Below are positions 11,201 to 19,590 of a stretch of 64,000 nt of DNA, piece after piece (position 1 is the stretch's first letter; every line of letters begins with the position of its first letter). A program made the position numbers and the translations under genes. The stretch spans positions 110,948 to 174,947 of the forward strand of contig RSEH01000069.1 of assembly GCA_006503475.1 (NCBI GenBank). Reading direction: 5' to 3'. The notes under the pieces are model-generated. The model made no database searches and was not told where the DNA came from. It was given only the letters and a program-made list of their open reading frames with translations. This stretch comes from Stentor roeselii (lineage: Eukaryota; Ciliophora; Heterotrichea; Heterotrichida; Stentoridae).

Positions 11201-14200
11201 CGAAGCATGTACTTCTTGTTTGGGCTTCAAAGTACTGAATAACGGGAAGTGTCTTGACGTTTGTCCAGATGGATATTTTAACAACTCTTTTATTTGTGAA
11301 AAATGTGAGGATCTCTGTCTTAGATGTGCGGCAACTGGATGTCTTCAATGCACTTCTGGGTATTTCTTGTATCGGGGAACTTGTGTCACTCAGTGTCCTG
11401 GATTTATTAATGGAGATTATTGTCAAGACTGCTCAACTGGATGCAGGAAATGTGAAAATTTGAATAGTTGTTTAGATTGTATCACTGGGTACATCTTTTA
11501 TGAAAACTCTTGTGTTTCTAGCTGTCCTCAAGGGACTTTTGAAGTTTATAACTCTTCGAGTTTTGAATCGTTTTGTCAGGATTGTGAACCGAATTGCTTG
11601 ATTTGTTCAGGACAGAATAGTTGCTATGAGTGTTCAGGTTCTTTTGTGTTGCATGAAGGAAAATGCTCAAGCAACTGTCCCCCAACTTACTTCACCTCAA
11701 ACAAAACCTGCGAGATCTGCCCATCCAACTGTTTAACATGCGATTCTTCAAACTGTTCAGAATGCCTTCCAAATTTTTTCTTCTACAACGGTCAGTGTTT
11801 AAAGTCCTGCCCATCTCACATAACAGTATCAATATCGGGTAAATGTCAAGAATGTCTTGAAACCTGTCTAACCTGTTCAGTCTCTCAACATTCTTGCACC
11901 AGTTGTTTATCCCCTTTAAGTCTTTACGATTCGACCTGCTTATCATCATGTCCAAGTCCTTTAATTTCCTTCAACTCAAGATGCGTCGAATGTTCAGGTT
12001 GCCAGTCTTGTGAAGGGTCTCCTTCGAACTGCTCATCATGCGATTCCTCTTTATTTTTACATGAAGGTACCTGTCTTGAAGCCTGTCCATTAAACATATC
12101 AGTTCCAGTAGGAAGACTCTGTGAAAAGTGTTCAGAACCTTGTCTCTTTTGCCAGAATCAGTCAAACTTCTGCACTCAATGCAAAACTGGCTTTCAATAT
12201 CAAGGCAGTTGTCTTGAGACCTGCCCTTCTGGTTACTTTGAAGTTTCAGGTAAGTGTGAATCTCAATGCGCTTCTCAGTGCTCAGCAGAAAAACTAAATA
12301 ATCAAGTCTGTGATGATGAATGTAATGTCGCTGCCTGTAACTACGACAACTTTACATGCAGCATATCATCTCGGTATAGTTCTTCACTAGATGTTAAAAG
12401 TACTCCATTCCCTTCTACAATTGCATCAGTGTCAACGACAGGAGTTTCAGGAATCTCGAAGTACTTCGTCCCTGCGACTTCTTTTGTGTCAAGTTCAGTG
12501 AGTCTTATGTCGATCTCAGAGTCAGCCTCTTGGGTGAACCTTGCTTATCAGATAAGTCTTGTGGACTACACACATGGAAGAGAACTTTTTAATTCCAAAC
12601 AAAAAACTCGTCTTGCATTCGCTCTTGTCGTCAGTTTTCTCGTCATTCACTTCTTGATGAACCTGATCTTTGTACTTGTTTATTACTTCCAAATCCTCAA
12701 AAAAGATGAAAAGTTGAAAATCTGGAGCAAGTCTCATAAGTTTTCAAATGGAATCATCGTCACTTTGTCTTGCCTTGTTAGCTTCAAGTTCATGAAAATC
12801 GTTGTTTCGAATATGTTTGGGTTTAGAGTTTGTAAAGCGGACCTTGATAAAAAGTCGACTTTGTTGAAGCCGATGTTGATAATGAGTTATATTAGCATCA
12901 CTACTACTTCGGTTCCTATTCTTTGTATTCTTGTTTATATTCTCTCGATTTACTCTTCTGGAAACCCGGTATTTATTTTTGCACTTGATACATTGATTAC
13001 CACCATGATATGCACTTTGATGATGATTCCTGATATTGTTTACTTGCATAAAGAAATTAATGGCGAGAATGCATTGGCTGTCATGCCTGAATTTTTAACG
13101 ACTTTTGAACCCGATGGGAATAAAAACTTGAAAATTGAAACTTTTAATGTTTATGAGGTTCAAGATAATGATAGGACTTGTATGGATACTGGAAGGACAC
13201 TTATTAATCCTGTTATGGAAACTAGGGGGAATGAATTGGGTGATAGAGTTGAGAACTCTTGTCAGACTTCTGAGGAGATTTTTTTTGCAGCTTTTCGAGT
13301 GAATTTACCAGAAAAAACTGAAGATGTTTCTTCTGAAATTGAGAAAATTGAGGAAAATCTCCCTGAAACCAACAATTTTGATGAAAAACTCCCTGAAACC
13401 AAAAATTATGATGAAAAACTCCAAGAAACAAAAAATTACAATGAAAATTTTCTCAAAGTCACAAATCATGAAGAAAAACTCCTAGAAATCAACAATCATG
13501 AAGAAAAACTTCCAGAAACCAACAATCATGAAGAAAATCCGCCTGAGCTAAAAAATCAAGATGAAAACCATCCAGAAGTCACTCAAGAGTTGATAGCATT
13601 CGAAGAAGTTCTCTCTTCCCAAGTATCAAGACTTCGACCTGAAACCCTAAACCTAAGCTTCCAAAGAGTTTCATACGACTCAATCCTCCCAACATTAAAA
13701 GAAATTCGGATGAACGAAACCATAACTCTAAGTTTTGAAAGAGTCTCACATGATTCCGTAAGTCCAACAATAAAACAAGAAATCTTAACAATAGAATCAG
13801 TAAACAATTTCGAAATCCTTCCCTTTCGACCCACAATAATCGAAGACGAAAGTCAAGACCTCGAAGTTTTCGATAGTTCCAAAGAATTCATAGACGATGA
13901 AAACGAGCCTCAATTACTTGAAACAATTAACGAAGAAGACGAAATCGATCTTTCAAATGCCCAAGTCGATACTTTTGACATGGAATGCATCAAAGTCCCT
14001 CATCGAGCTTCAGGGCTAATTGTTTTAGTTAAGAAAAATTTTCTAAATGCAATTGGCGAGGACGGTGTCCAGGTAAATGACAAGAACTACTCAGTTGAAG
14101 AAATCGACCAAGGCGATGTGAGACTCGGAGTCTTAAAACGTTCGAATTCTGACTCATTCTTCAAAGCTCGAAGGCACTTCAGAGGTTCCACTATTGTTGA

Positions 14201-15248
14201 CGTCGAACTTCGAAGCGGCATTTGGCTTGTCGGTCGAACTGTGAGGTCAGAAAATGACTTCGCCTTTGATAATGCACGACTTTGCTTAGGGGGTCGCTCT
14301 GTACTTGTAGAACATGTCTTAAGTGGAATTCCTTATTTGGTCACGAAAAGTTTCGTTGGAGCTGTCAATGAAGATGGGGAAAAGTTGGAGTATGACCCTG
14401 AGAATTTAGTTGTTAATGAACAGGATCCTCATTTGGCTTGCTTTGAAGGGGTTGTCTTTAGAAGGTCTTTTGTTGGAGGACTGGTTTCTGCGGTTTTGGA
14501 TGAAGAGGACTTTGAACCTTTTGTGCCGGACTCGAGGACTAGTGATAAGACGGCGTTTTTTGAGAAAAGGTCGAGTCAGTCTGAGTTTTCGGCTCCTGCT
14601 GATAATTCGGAATTTATGTCGACGTTTTCTGATGGGTTCTTTGTTAATAAACCCTCAGCTTCGATTGAAATACAGACTGAACAGGACTTTTTGCAGAGTT
14701 CTAGCTTGTCGCTTAGCAAAATTGACTCTATTTCGGTAACGCCTTTGAAAATTAAAAAAATTCAGTCGGTTTTACAGGTGGATGACCCTGTAAGCTCCCA
14801 AAGAAAATTCAAAAGATTCAGCAAAATCAGCGAAGTAAACGACTCAATAACCTCAAAAAAATCCTCCTCAAAATCCAAAGGCACCCGTTTAAAAAAGCGT
14901 CCGAAAAAGCAATCAAAGACAAACCAAAGTAAATCCTCATCCAAGCAAAACACCCCTCGTCACACCTTACGAAAGTCTCAAAAATCTCCATCAAGTAATT
15001 CAAACGACAGCCGTTCATCACTCGAAGCTATTTACCTTCAACGTTTACGAACTCCAAAAGACCGAGGTGAGAAGTTTCCAAAGTCTTCAAGTAAAAGTTT
15101 CCACGAAGATTCAAATTTTTCATTATCAATCCAGCAGTCGCTGAACCAACTCCATTCTCAAGCAGCTCCTTTGAAGCCACTTCAACCCTGGGGAACCTCT
15201 GATCATTTCCACCCAGACGACAGTGAACTTCCTTTAAAATCTAAATAA
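8229..15248 (+). CDS. Giant surface protein: repeated ectodomain, furin-like Cys repeats, LNR, membrane helices, long cytosolic tail
   Basis: I take the ATG at 8229 as start (2339 residues) because it opens a strong signal peptide (about 1-28). Residues 30-930 contain about seven degenerate repeats of 130-140 residues; each ends in a signature like N-P-x-S-x(4)-S-x-F-x-I-x-T (near nt 8566, 8992, 9385, 9783, 10178, 10540 and 10915). Residues 935-1350 are furin-like CxxC repeats, the type common in ciliate surface proteins. They end in a Notch-type LNR (CDDECNVAACNYDNFTC, about 1361-1377). Four hydrophobic helices lie at about 1460-1490, 1505-1530, 1546-1577 and 1579-1606. The cytosolic tail has an acidic 10-residue repeat, an unrecognised globular part (about 1920-2100) and a Lys/Ser-rich end. 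Adhesion or sensing at the cortex is a guess. The stop directly abuts the next ATG. Confidence 0.85.
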   Translation: MIKVLYFLIKMIFFLFLPYLARSAILSQVSISMENSTITSTTTYQVNLKLITAISETGYILITFPSIYTELIQGSYNCFFDSSKKCTCELNSLTMSISSCFPMFNGSTFNLKIQKIKNPSIAKTSPPFIINTYVKADTLGDTHSSLTLKFTEATLSKAKILNSGRVAELSTWTLDLTISLKIPSGGFIFLETPSWTANLGTSKSGSSNGKYCTGSITCKEISSLNIFLPCECSTSGVNVTVTLDLQGSVQLQIFSLTNPPSAANVSGFVIKTGLSDGLYEKSENLVVLVTSPSLLKVNRFSLSSLEVSKNSSYYFEIFTLSPIPQFSFIYLNFSSEFQVSSSLIISEVFGIYNSKVSVVNGKVRIDNGFNSEYLLENSTIAFYLTFIRNPESSKESESISVSVFERNSALMAWALTGLTVSAVPGSLKVNIEPSSWKVSETSIFTFTLTLTHSINQGGAISLIFPDEIIPSNSDGKCLYIPDNSALDKSANCKVSQNKYLIVTDGFPSGNKTNTIIFQISNVNNSKSTSTTSNFTISTCSTSSCLYFIDRDNNFSMKFLPNSITSVFIEPSVKTTGVLTGLVFIVEVVSVIPQKSYIEVEFPESLKVDIKKCSGISGVGSDISCKYDGLLNITGGFETGDFSGKFSFLVTSVTNPPSTRPVSLIKFSIKSKGNLILYKNDCFFQASEPHQLKSISIQSVNYTVGSTSDIYLNLEVFNQVPASWILLKENTEIKLKNSFCSGSGVTKCLTTNTGLNITLDGQLRPSISLNLSNIEMPKSTKPTTSLEIFTYESIYQVDYQNTSISLQMLTPNSLLSVSISSSNPYINEISDFSFNIKNKNPIPSSGFVLILFPEEISFIDPTSCLFSQKTTTCSRSSEGVKIKVLNDIFSSFFSVSVKNLKNPSKAGSSSSFKITTLTEDSYLIDQLTGLLTSFTCASLCETCENTASNCTSCKNSYYYNNSCHSSCLEGFYSSGSFECLKCDDLCLTCQSFEACTSCLGFKVLNNGKCLDVCPDGYFNNSFICEKCEDLCLRCAATGCLQCTSGYFLYRGTCVTQCPGFINGDYCQDCSTGCRKCENLNSCLDCITGYIFYENSCVSSCPQGTFEVYNSSSFESFCQDCEPNCLICSGQNSCYECSGSFVLHEGKCSSNCPPTYFTSNKTCEICPSNCLTCDSSNCSECLPNFFFYNGQCLKSCPSHITVSISGKCQECLETCLTCSVSQHSCTSCLSPLSLYDSTCLSSCPSPLISFNSRCVECSGCQSCEGSPSNCSSCDSSLFLHEGTCLEACPLNISVPVGRLCEKCSEPCLFCQNQSNFCTQCKTGFQYQGSCLETCPSGYFEVSGKCESQCASQCSAEKLNNQVCDDECNVAACNYDNFTCSISSRYSSSLDVKSTPFPSTIASVSTTGVSGISKYFVPATSFVSSSVSLMSISESASWVNLAYQISLVDYTHGRELFNSKQKTRLAFALVVSFLVIHFLMNLIFVLVYYFQILKKDEKLKIWSKSHKFSNGIIVTLSCLVSFKFMKIVVSNMFGFRVCKADLDKKSTLLKPMLIMSYISITTTSVPILCILVYILSIYSSGNPVFIFALDTLITTMICTLMMIPDIVYLHKEINGENALAVMPEFLTTFEPDGNKNLKIETFNVYEVQDNDRTCMDTGRTLINPVMETRGNELGDRVENSCQTSEEIFFAAFRVNLPEKTEDVSSEIEKIEENLPETNNFDEKLPETKNYDEKLQETKNYNENFLKVTNHEEKLLEINNHEEKLPETNNHEENPPELKNQDENHPEVTQELIAFEEVLSSQVSRLRPETLNLSFQRVSYDSILPTLKEIRMNETITLSFERVSHDSVSPTIKQEILTIESVNNFEILPFRPTIIEDESQDLEVFDSSKEFIDDENEPQLLETINEEDEIDLSNAQVDTFDMECIKVPHRASGLIVLVKKNFLNAIGEDGVQVNDKNYSVEEIDQGDVRLGVLKRSNSDSFFKARRHFRGSTIVDVELRSGIWLVGRTVRSENDFAFDNARLCLGGRSVLVEHVLSGIPYLVTKSFVGAVNEDGEKLEYDPENLVVNEQDPHLACFEGVVFRRSFVGGLVSAVLDEEDFEPFVPDSRTSDKTAFFEKRSSQSEFSAPADNSEFMSTFSDGFFVNKPSASIEIQTEQDFLQSSSLSLSKIDSISVTPLKIKKIQSVLQVDDPVSSQRKFKRFSKISEVNDSITSKKSSSKSKGTRLKKRPKKQSKTNQSKSSSKQNTPRHTLRKSQKSPSSNSNDSRSSLEAIYLQRLRTPKDRGEKFPKSSSKSFHEDSNFSLSIQQSLNQLHSQAAPLKPLQPWGTSDHFHPDDSELPLKSK
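13353..13586 (+). repeat. In-frame 30-bp tandem repeat in the cytosolic tail
   Basis: About eight degenerate copies of a 30-bp unit encode ten residues each, approximately E-E-K-L-P-E-T-N-N-H/Y. Units differ by substitutions but hold the frame, so the repeat is old or under selection. It codes an acidic, probably disordered linker just after the membrane helices. Confidence 0.85.
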
Positions 15249-16997
15249 ATGGATAACGACAAAATCGCGACTCCCAGTAGTTCAAAGTCAAACATAAGCC
15301 GTCTTCAATCTTTACCATCATTCAAAAAGAAGATGCGTTCAGGTCTAAGCAGTGAGATAAGATCAAGACAAAAAGGTCTGATGACTCCTGCATCATCACG
15401 GAAAAAAGACTCAGAAGGTCTTATCACTCCTGAAATCGCAGCAGTAGTCGTAAGACAATACCTTCTACCGATGTTTGAAAGTGAAACAGCTTCTCGACAA
15501 AAGACTTCAATTTTAAACTCTCTCTCTGAAGAGACTCATCGACCCTTAGAAGCTATTTCAGGGACTGTCTACGGAGAACTCAAACTCGCTGATAGTCTGA
15601 TGACCCAACTCACGTCAGCAAGAGAAGAAATTGAAAAAGTAACTCAAAGTCTCAAATTCGCTGAACAGGAGCGGCAGTCGGTTTACGCTGAGTTGGAAAA
15701 CGTGAAGAAACAATATCAAAACGTCATGGAAGGAATCGATTCCATGAATGTTAACTTTCAAGATACTATTAGAACTGGACAAAATTCAGACTTGGCACTC
15801 AGTTGGACCAACAGTCAACTAAGCGAATATCGAAGACTTTACTCTGAATGTGAAGCTGAAAATAAAGTCCTTAACACAAAACTTCATGATGAAAAAGCTC
15901 TTAATGATAAAAGAAAAAATACTGCTGCTGAACTTGAACAAGGAAATGCTTTACTTAATGTGGAAAATGAAATCATGGCTGAAAGACTTCAGGAACTTTA
16001 TAAAGAACTTGATAATTTACCTGAAAGGAGATTTGTAGAGGAAAAACTCAGTGAAGAACTTGAAATTTTAATTGTTTCTTTGAGAAGTCTTGCAAACTTC
16101 TGTGATGATCTGGGAAATAACTTGACAACTTCTCTTTCTAAGCGAGATGAGTTAAAAAATCAGTATAATGAAATCTGTCAGTTGACAGAAGAGATAAAAC
16201 TTCAACGTGACAAACTTGTAGCAGCATCAACTGAACACATCAACAAGTTAAAAAAAGACTTATCAATCACCAACGAGCAAAGAGAAGAATACCGAAGCAA
16301 ACTCGCCACTCTTGAAAAGAACTACAAAGATTTAACTGAATCTTATGATAAAATGCGTCAAAAGCTAAAACAATGGAAACAACGAGGAAAACAATACGGA
16401 GAAAATGAGGAAAAAACTTGTGTGGTCTGTAGAAAGACTTTCACTGAAAATGAAAATTATAACTGGTCTTGCAAGACCCATACCGGAAAATTCAGCAAAG
16501 AAACAAATCAGTACTGGTGCTGTGGAAAGACTGGAAAAGACTCAACTGGATGTAAAAACTCTAAACATCGAGCAAAGGATGAGGAAGAAGCTGCTGAACA
16601 GGATAAAGAAGATGATCGTCTTAAGTATGCTAATGCAAGATGCTCCAGTTGTAAGGAAATGGGACATAAGGCCTCTGAATGTCCCAAGGATCCGAATGTT
16701 AGAGACTCTAATGACCCTGCAGAGGAAATGAAAAGAATTGATGATCTTATGAAGAAAAAAAAAGCTGCTCCTATTGATAGCAGCGTTAATCAGAAAATCA
16801 TGACTATTCTTGGAATTAAGTATGGAGAGTTCTCGGCTTTTAGTATGAGAGATGTTAGCTCTGGAAGTGAAATTGAAGAAGGAGAAGAAACTCCTGAAAA
16901 TTATGTACATGATCCGTATAAGGATATCAAAGGATACCAGAATGCATTTTCGAAACATTTGGAAACTGGTTTGAGTAGTAATACAGTTAAAAAATAG
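15249..16997 (+). CDS. Coiled-coil protein with Cys-rich zinc module and CCHC zinc knuckle
   Basis: The 582-residue protein opens with a Ser/Lys/Arg-rich segment (1-60). A long predicted coiled coil follows (about 115-385). Next is a Cys/His cluster (about 391-440) beginning CVVC and containing SCKTH, CCGKTG and GCKNSKH, which looks like a zinc-binding module. At about 465-478 lies a zinc knuckle, CSSCKEMGHKASEC (Cx2Cx4Hx4C), a motif that often binds single-stranded nucleic acid or proteins. The C-terminus is acidic. Role is unknown; a cytoskeletal or centrosomal scaffold is one possibility from the coiled coil, RNA binding another from the knuckle. The ATG directly follows the TAA of the giant surface-protein gene with no spacer, so its 5' leader must lie inside that gene's coding end. 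Confidence 0.8.
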   Translation: MDNDKIATPSSSKSNISRLQSLPSFKKKMRSGLSSEIRSRQKGLMTPASSRKKDSEGLITPEIAAVVVRQYLLPMFESETASRQKTSILNSLSEETHRPLEAISGTVYGELKLADSLMTQLTSAREEIEKVTQSLKFAEQERQSVYAELENVKKQYQNVMEGIDSMNVNFQDTIRTGQNSDLALSWTNSQLSEYRRLYSECEAENKVLNTKLHDEKALNDKRKNTAAELEQGNALLNVENEIMAERLQELYKELDNLPERRFVEEKLSEELEILIVSLRSLANFCDDLGNNLTTSLSKRDELKNQYNEICQLTEEIKLQRDKLVAASTEHINKLKKDLSITNEQREEYRSKLATLEKNYKDLTESYDKMRQKLKQWKQRGKQYGENEEKTCVVCRKTFTENENYNWSCKTHTGKFSKETNQYWCCGKTGKDSTGCKNSKHRAKDEEEAAEQDKEDDRLKYANARCSSCKEMGHKASECPKDPNVRDSNDPAEEMKRIDDLMKKKKAAPIDSSVNQKIMTILGIKYGEFSAFSMRDVSSGSEIEEGEETPENYVHDPYKDIKGYQNAFSKHLETGLSSNTVKK

Positions 16998-17237
16998 TAA
17001 ATTTTCAGGGTTTTTTATAAGATTTTGTAAAGTTTTAAGGAATAGTGGACTTTTGATATGATTAAAGGGAATCAATGAAGACTTTCAAAAATTAAGATAA
17101 TCTCAAGTCTTATTTCTAAAAATCCTGAAATTCAATCAAATCCATCATTTTTTTGAATACCACTCACAATGATCACTAAATTCTCAAAAGATCCTTTAAC
17201 CTCAACATAAAAACCAAAGAAATTTCTAAAAAGACAT

Positions 17238-18449
17238 CTAATTAATTCTTCTGGGAGTAACAAAGGCATAAATATGAATTCCCATATCATTCCTTCCACT
17301 CGAATTGATCTGTGAGAGTTCTTCCGGAGAAGGCATAACAGGCACAACACTATTCTGACTCAAATGAGCCAAGTCAGTTAAAAGTCTTCCAACCCTGTCC
17401 ATAAGTGGCGCAGTTTGAACGGTGAGTAGCGCCATTTCAGTGTCCGTAGAAGTGCCAAGATCTCTAATCTCCTCACTTTCAATTGATTCTTGATCTAAGT
17501 CCATGCTAAAGCTGTCCTCTTCATAATTTTTCTCAATGATTTCTCCTAAATCTTTAGAATCTTCCCAGGATTCAAGACCGACTCTGGACCTTTTCTCTAA
17601 AGTTTTTTCAGAAGCTTTTTCAAACTTGACTAATGAACTGACTTTATGAAATTTTTCGAGAATTATTCGCATCCTGGATAATAAACAGGAACCATTTTGA
17701 ATCATTTCGTCGGCGGATGTAGCGCCTTGGATCCGAATCTGGCCTTCGTCTACAGGGATTGAGGGGTAGGGACTGTGCATTGGGGCTGTGATGGACTGGT
17801 TGGTATAAGAGTGGAACGGCTGGATTCTTGGAGACCCTGAGTCAAGCCACTCGTCCCATTGAGACGGCCACCCATTATAGTGCACGAAGACCATAGACCC
17901 TGTAGAGGTATTTGCAATTTCCAGGATCTGTGCTTCAAGCCACTGGTCCACTGTGTCTAAAACGTCCACCCATTGGCCTTGTTGGAACTTTCGCCGGGTG
18001 TTGTCGAAACCAATTATTTCTTCTTCTGCTTTAGGTGTTAACACGTCGAACATTAAGCTGCTTGTTGATATGTTTTGACGCATTGCTTCAAATCTCTCTT
18101 GTTGGTCTATAGAACGGGGTCTTCTTGATGATGGTACTTCTGAGGGCTCTGGTTCTGGAATTTCAGGCTTTTCTGTCAGTTGTACCACACTTCCTTCTTT
18201 TAAGGAGTAGAAGGTTAGTTGCTTGTCGTCTTGCAGAAGTTTGCCTGAGGATATTAACCGCATTTTACCTTGGTCTAAACGTATTTGAGCACAAAGGATT
18301 GACTTCAAATCTTGCACTGTCATGTCACTTGTTACTAGCACTTCAAATTGGCAATGATTTAGTTGTCGAATTTTTAAGCGAAAACGCGTTATTGTGGGTT
18401 TTTGTAGTACTTTTATCGGTTGTTGGTCGAGCTCATCGTCAGAATCCAT
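17238..18449 (-). CDS. Ubiquitin-like domain plus Tudor-knot/chromo-barrel-like protein
   Basis: The 403-residue protein has an N-terminal ubiquitin-like domain (about 22-94: TVQDLKSILCAQI, then LISSGKLLQDDKQL, the typical beta-grasp pattern). It lacks a C-terminal Gly-Gly, so it is a built-in domain rather than a conjugated modifier. Residues 155-213 (GQWVDVLDTVDQWLEAQIL, then VHYNGWPSQWDEWL) match the aromatic-rich Tudor-knot/chromo-barrel pattern that reads modified chromatin or recognises ubiquitin-pathway partners. The remainder is acidic and low in structure. Integral ubiquitin-like domains usually dock the proteasome or ubiquitin receptors. The combination suggests a link between the ubiquitin system and a methyl-ligand reader, which is inference. 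Start ATG, stop TAG. Confidence 0.8.
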   Translation of the reverse strand: MDSDDELDQQPIKVLQKPTITRFRLKIRQLNHCQFEVLVTSDMTVQDLKSILCAQIRLDQGKMRLISSGKLLQDDKQLTFYSLKEGSVVQLTEKPEIPEPEPSEVPSSRRPRSIDQQERFEAMRQNISTSSLMFDVLTPKAEEEIIGFDNTRRKFQQGQWVDVLDTVDQWLEAQILEIANTSTGSMVFVHYNGWPSQWDEWLDSGSPRIQPFHSYTNQSITAPMHSPYPSIPVDEGQIRIQGATSADEMIQNGSCLLSRMRIILEKFHKVSSLVKFEKASEKTLEKRSRVGLESWEDSKDLGEIIEKNYEEDSFSMDLDQESIESEEIRDLGTSTDTEMALLTVQTAPLMDRVGRLLTDLAHLSQNSVVPVMPSPEELSQINSSGRNDMGIHIYAFVTPRRIN

Positions 18450-18776
18450 TTAAATTATATGATTTTCGATCCTTTGAAAAGATTCGATTAATAGAAGCGA
18501 TGATTAAAATTTATCCAAACAAAATCGTCTACTCTAGATACTTTTTATATAAAAGTATTTAATTCTAAATATTTCAAAGCCTTCTGAAAGAATATATAGA
18601 TAATTTATCAAAATAATGAAAAATGAAATTGATGTAACAATATTCCAAACAAAAAAAAATCAAGAAAACCACCAATAAAGTTAAATCTTTCCTAAACCCC
18701 AAAAAATAAAAAAATTTCCAATATTTCAATAACCCAAACCATAAATTCCCACTTTCAATTCCTAATCACCTTAAAA
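18450..18776. other. Intergenic region
   Basis: No gene seen. The left part precedes the ubiquitin-like gene. The right part (about 18650-18776) is G-poor on the plus strand, as in other 3' flanks of minus-strand genes. Confidence 0.5.
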
Positions 18777-19535
18777 TTAAATACTTATTTTTAAACACCT
18801 TTCTCTGCAGGCAACCATGTGTTTCTGTAAAGTGTGATTATGCATTACAATCGATTTACATATCTCACAAGTAAACCCTACCTTTTCATGAGCAGTTCTT
18901 ATATGAGTGCGAAGATTCGACCTAGTCGAGTAAACTTTAAAACAGTCCGGATAGAAACATTTCCACTTTTCTAAAGTTTCACTTTCAGCCGAGGTCTCTC
19001 TTTTAATCCCAACAAGATCTTCTTTCTCATCATGTAAAAAAAATTCAAAATCTTTAACCTCTTCAATTTTTTGACTTTCTGATTCACTTAAATCAAAACT
19101 TTCCCCTTTTAAAGAAATCAAGTCATGACTTTCAAAGTTTTCCATAAAAACTTCATCATTTTTTCCTTCTTGAACATTTTTTTTTTCAATTAAATGAATT
19201 TTTTTAGGACATTTGTGAGAGTTAAATGCATTCACTCTTTGAAATACTTTTCCACAGTCCTCACAAATGAATGGGACGTGTTTTCTTGTGTTAAGATGAC
19301 GGTGAAGATGGTCTTTGCTGGTGAAAGAAACGTTGCATTGGAAACAAGTGTAAGGTTTTAGACCTGAATGTTTTGTTTCTCGGTGACGTTTGAGGATCCA
19401 TTCAGCTGAAAGCATTACACTGCATTCTGGGCATTTGAATGGCTTCAGCTGCTCGTGGGACATCAGGTGCTTTTTGTACTTTCCTTTGTGATTAAATTGT
19501 TTCGAGCATTTGGGACACTCGATTACTTTAACCAT
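18777..19535 (-). CDS. C2H2 zinc-finger protein (six fingers)
   Basis: The 252-residue protein has four tandem fingers at the N-terminus: Cys7/Cys10/His23/His27, Cys35/Cys38/His51/His56, Cys64/Cys67/His80/His86, and a CCHC variant Cys91/Cys94/His107/Cys109. An acidic Lys/Glu-rich linker (about 115-195) separates these from two more near the C-terminus (CFYPDCFKVYSTRSNLRTH and CEICKSIVMHNHTLQKHM, the last ending in Cys). Tandem fingers with short TGEKP-like linkers normally bind DNA, so a nuclear transcription factor or chromatin protein is likely. The acidic linker could act as an activation or protein-binding segment. DNA target unknown. Confidence 0.88.
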   Translation of the reverse strand: MVKVIECPKCSKQFNHKGKYKKHLMSHEQLKPFKCPECSVMLSAEWILKRHRETKHSGLKPYTCFQCNVSFTSKDHLHRHLNTRKHVPFICEDCGKVFQRVNAFNSHKCPKKIHLIEKKNVQEGKNDEVFMENFESHDLISLKGESFDLSESESQKIEEVKDFEFFLHDEKEDLVGIKRETSAESETLEKWKCFYPDCFKVYSTRSNLRTHIRTAHEKVGFTCEICKSIVMHNHTLQKHMVACRERCLKISI

Positions 19536-19590
19536 TTATGGGATTCTGGAAATGGTGAGAAGGACTTGCAAATCATTCCAACTAACTAAT

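Noticed and set aside
14781-14796. GTAAGCTCCCAAAG as a possible 14-nt intron at a sharp skew reset
   Set aside because: Removing 14 nt breaks a long open frame; the frame is intact without splicing.
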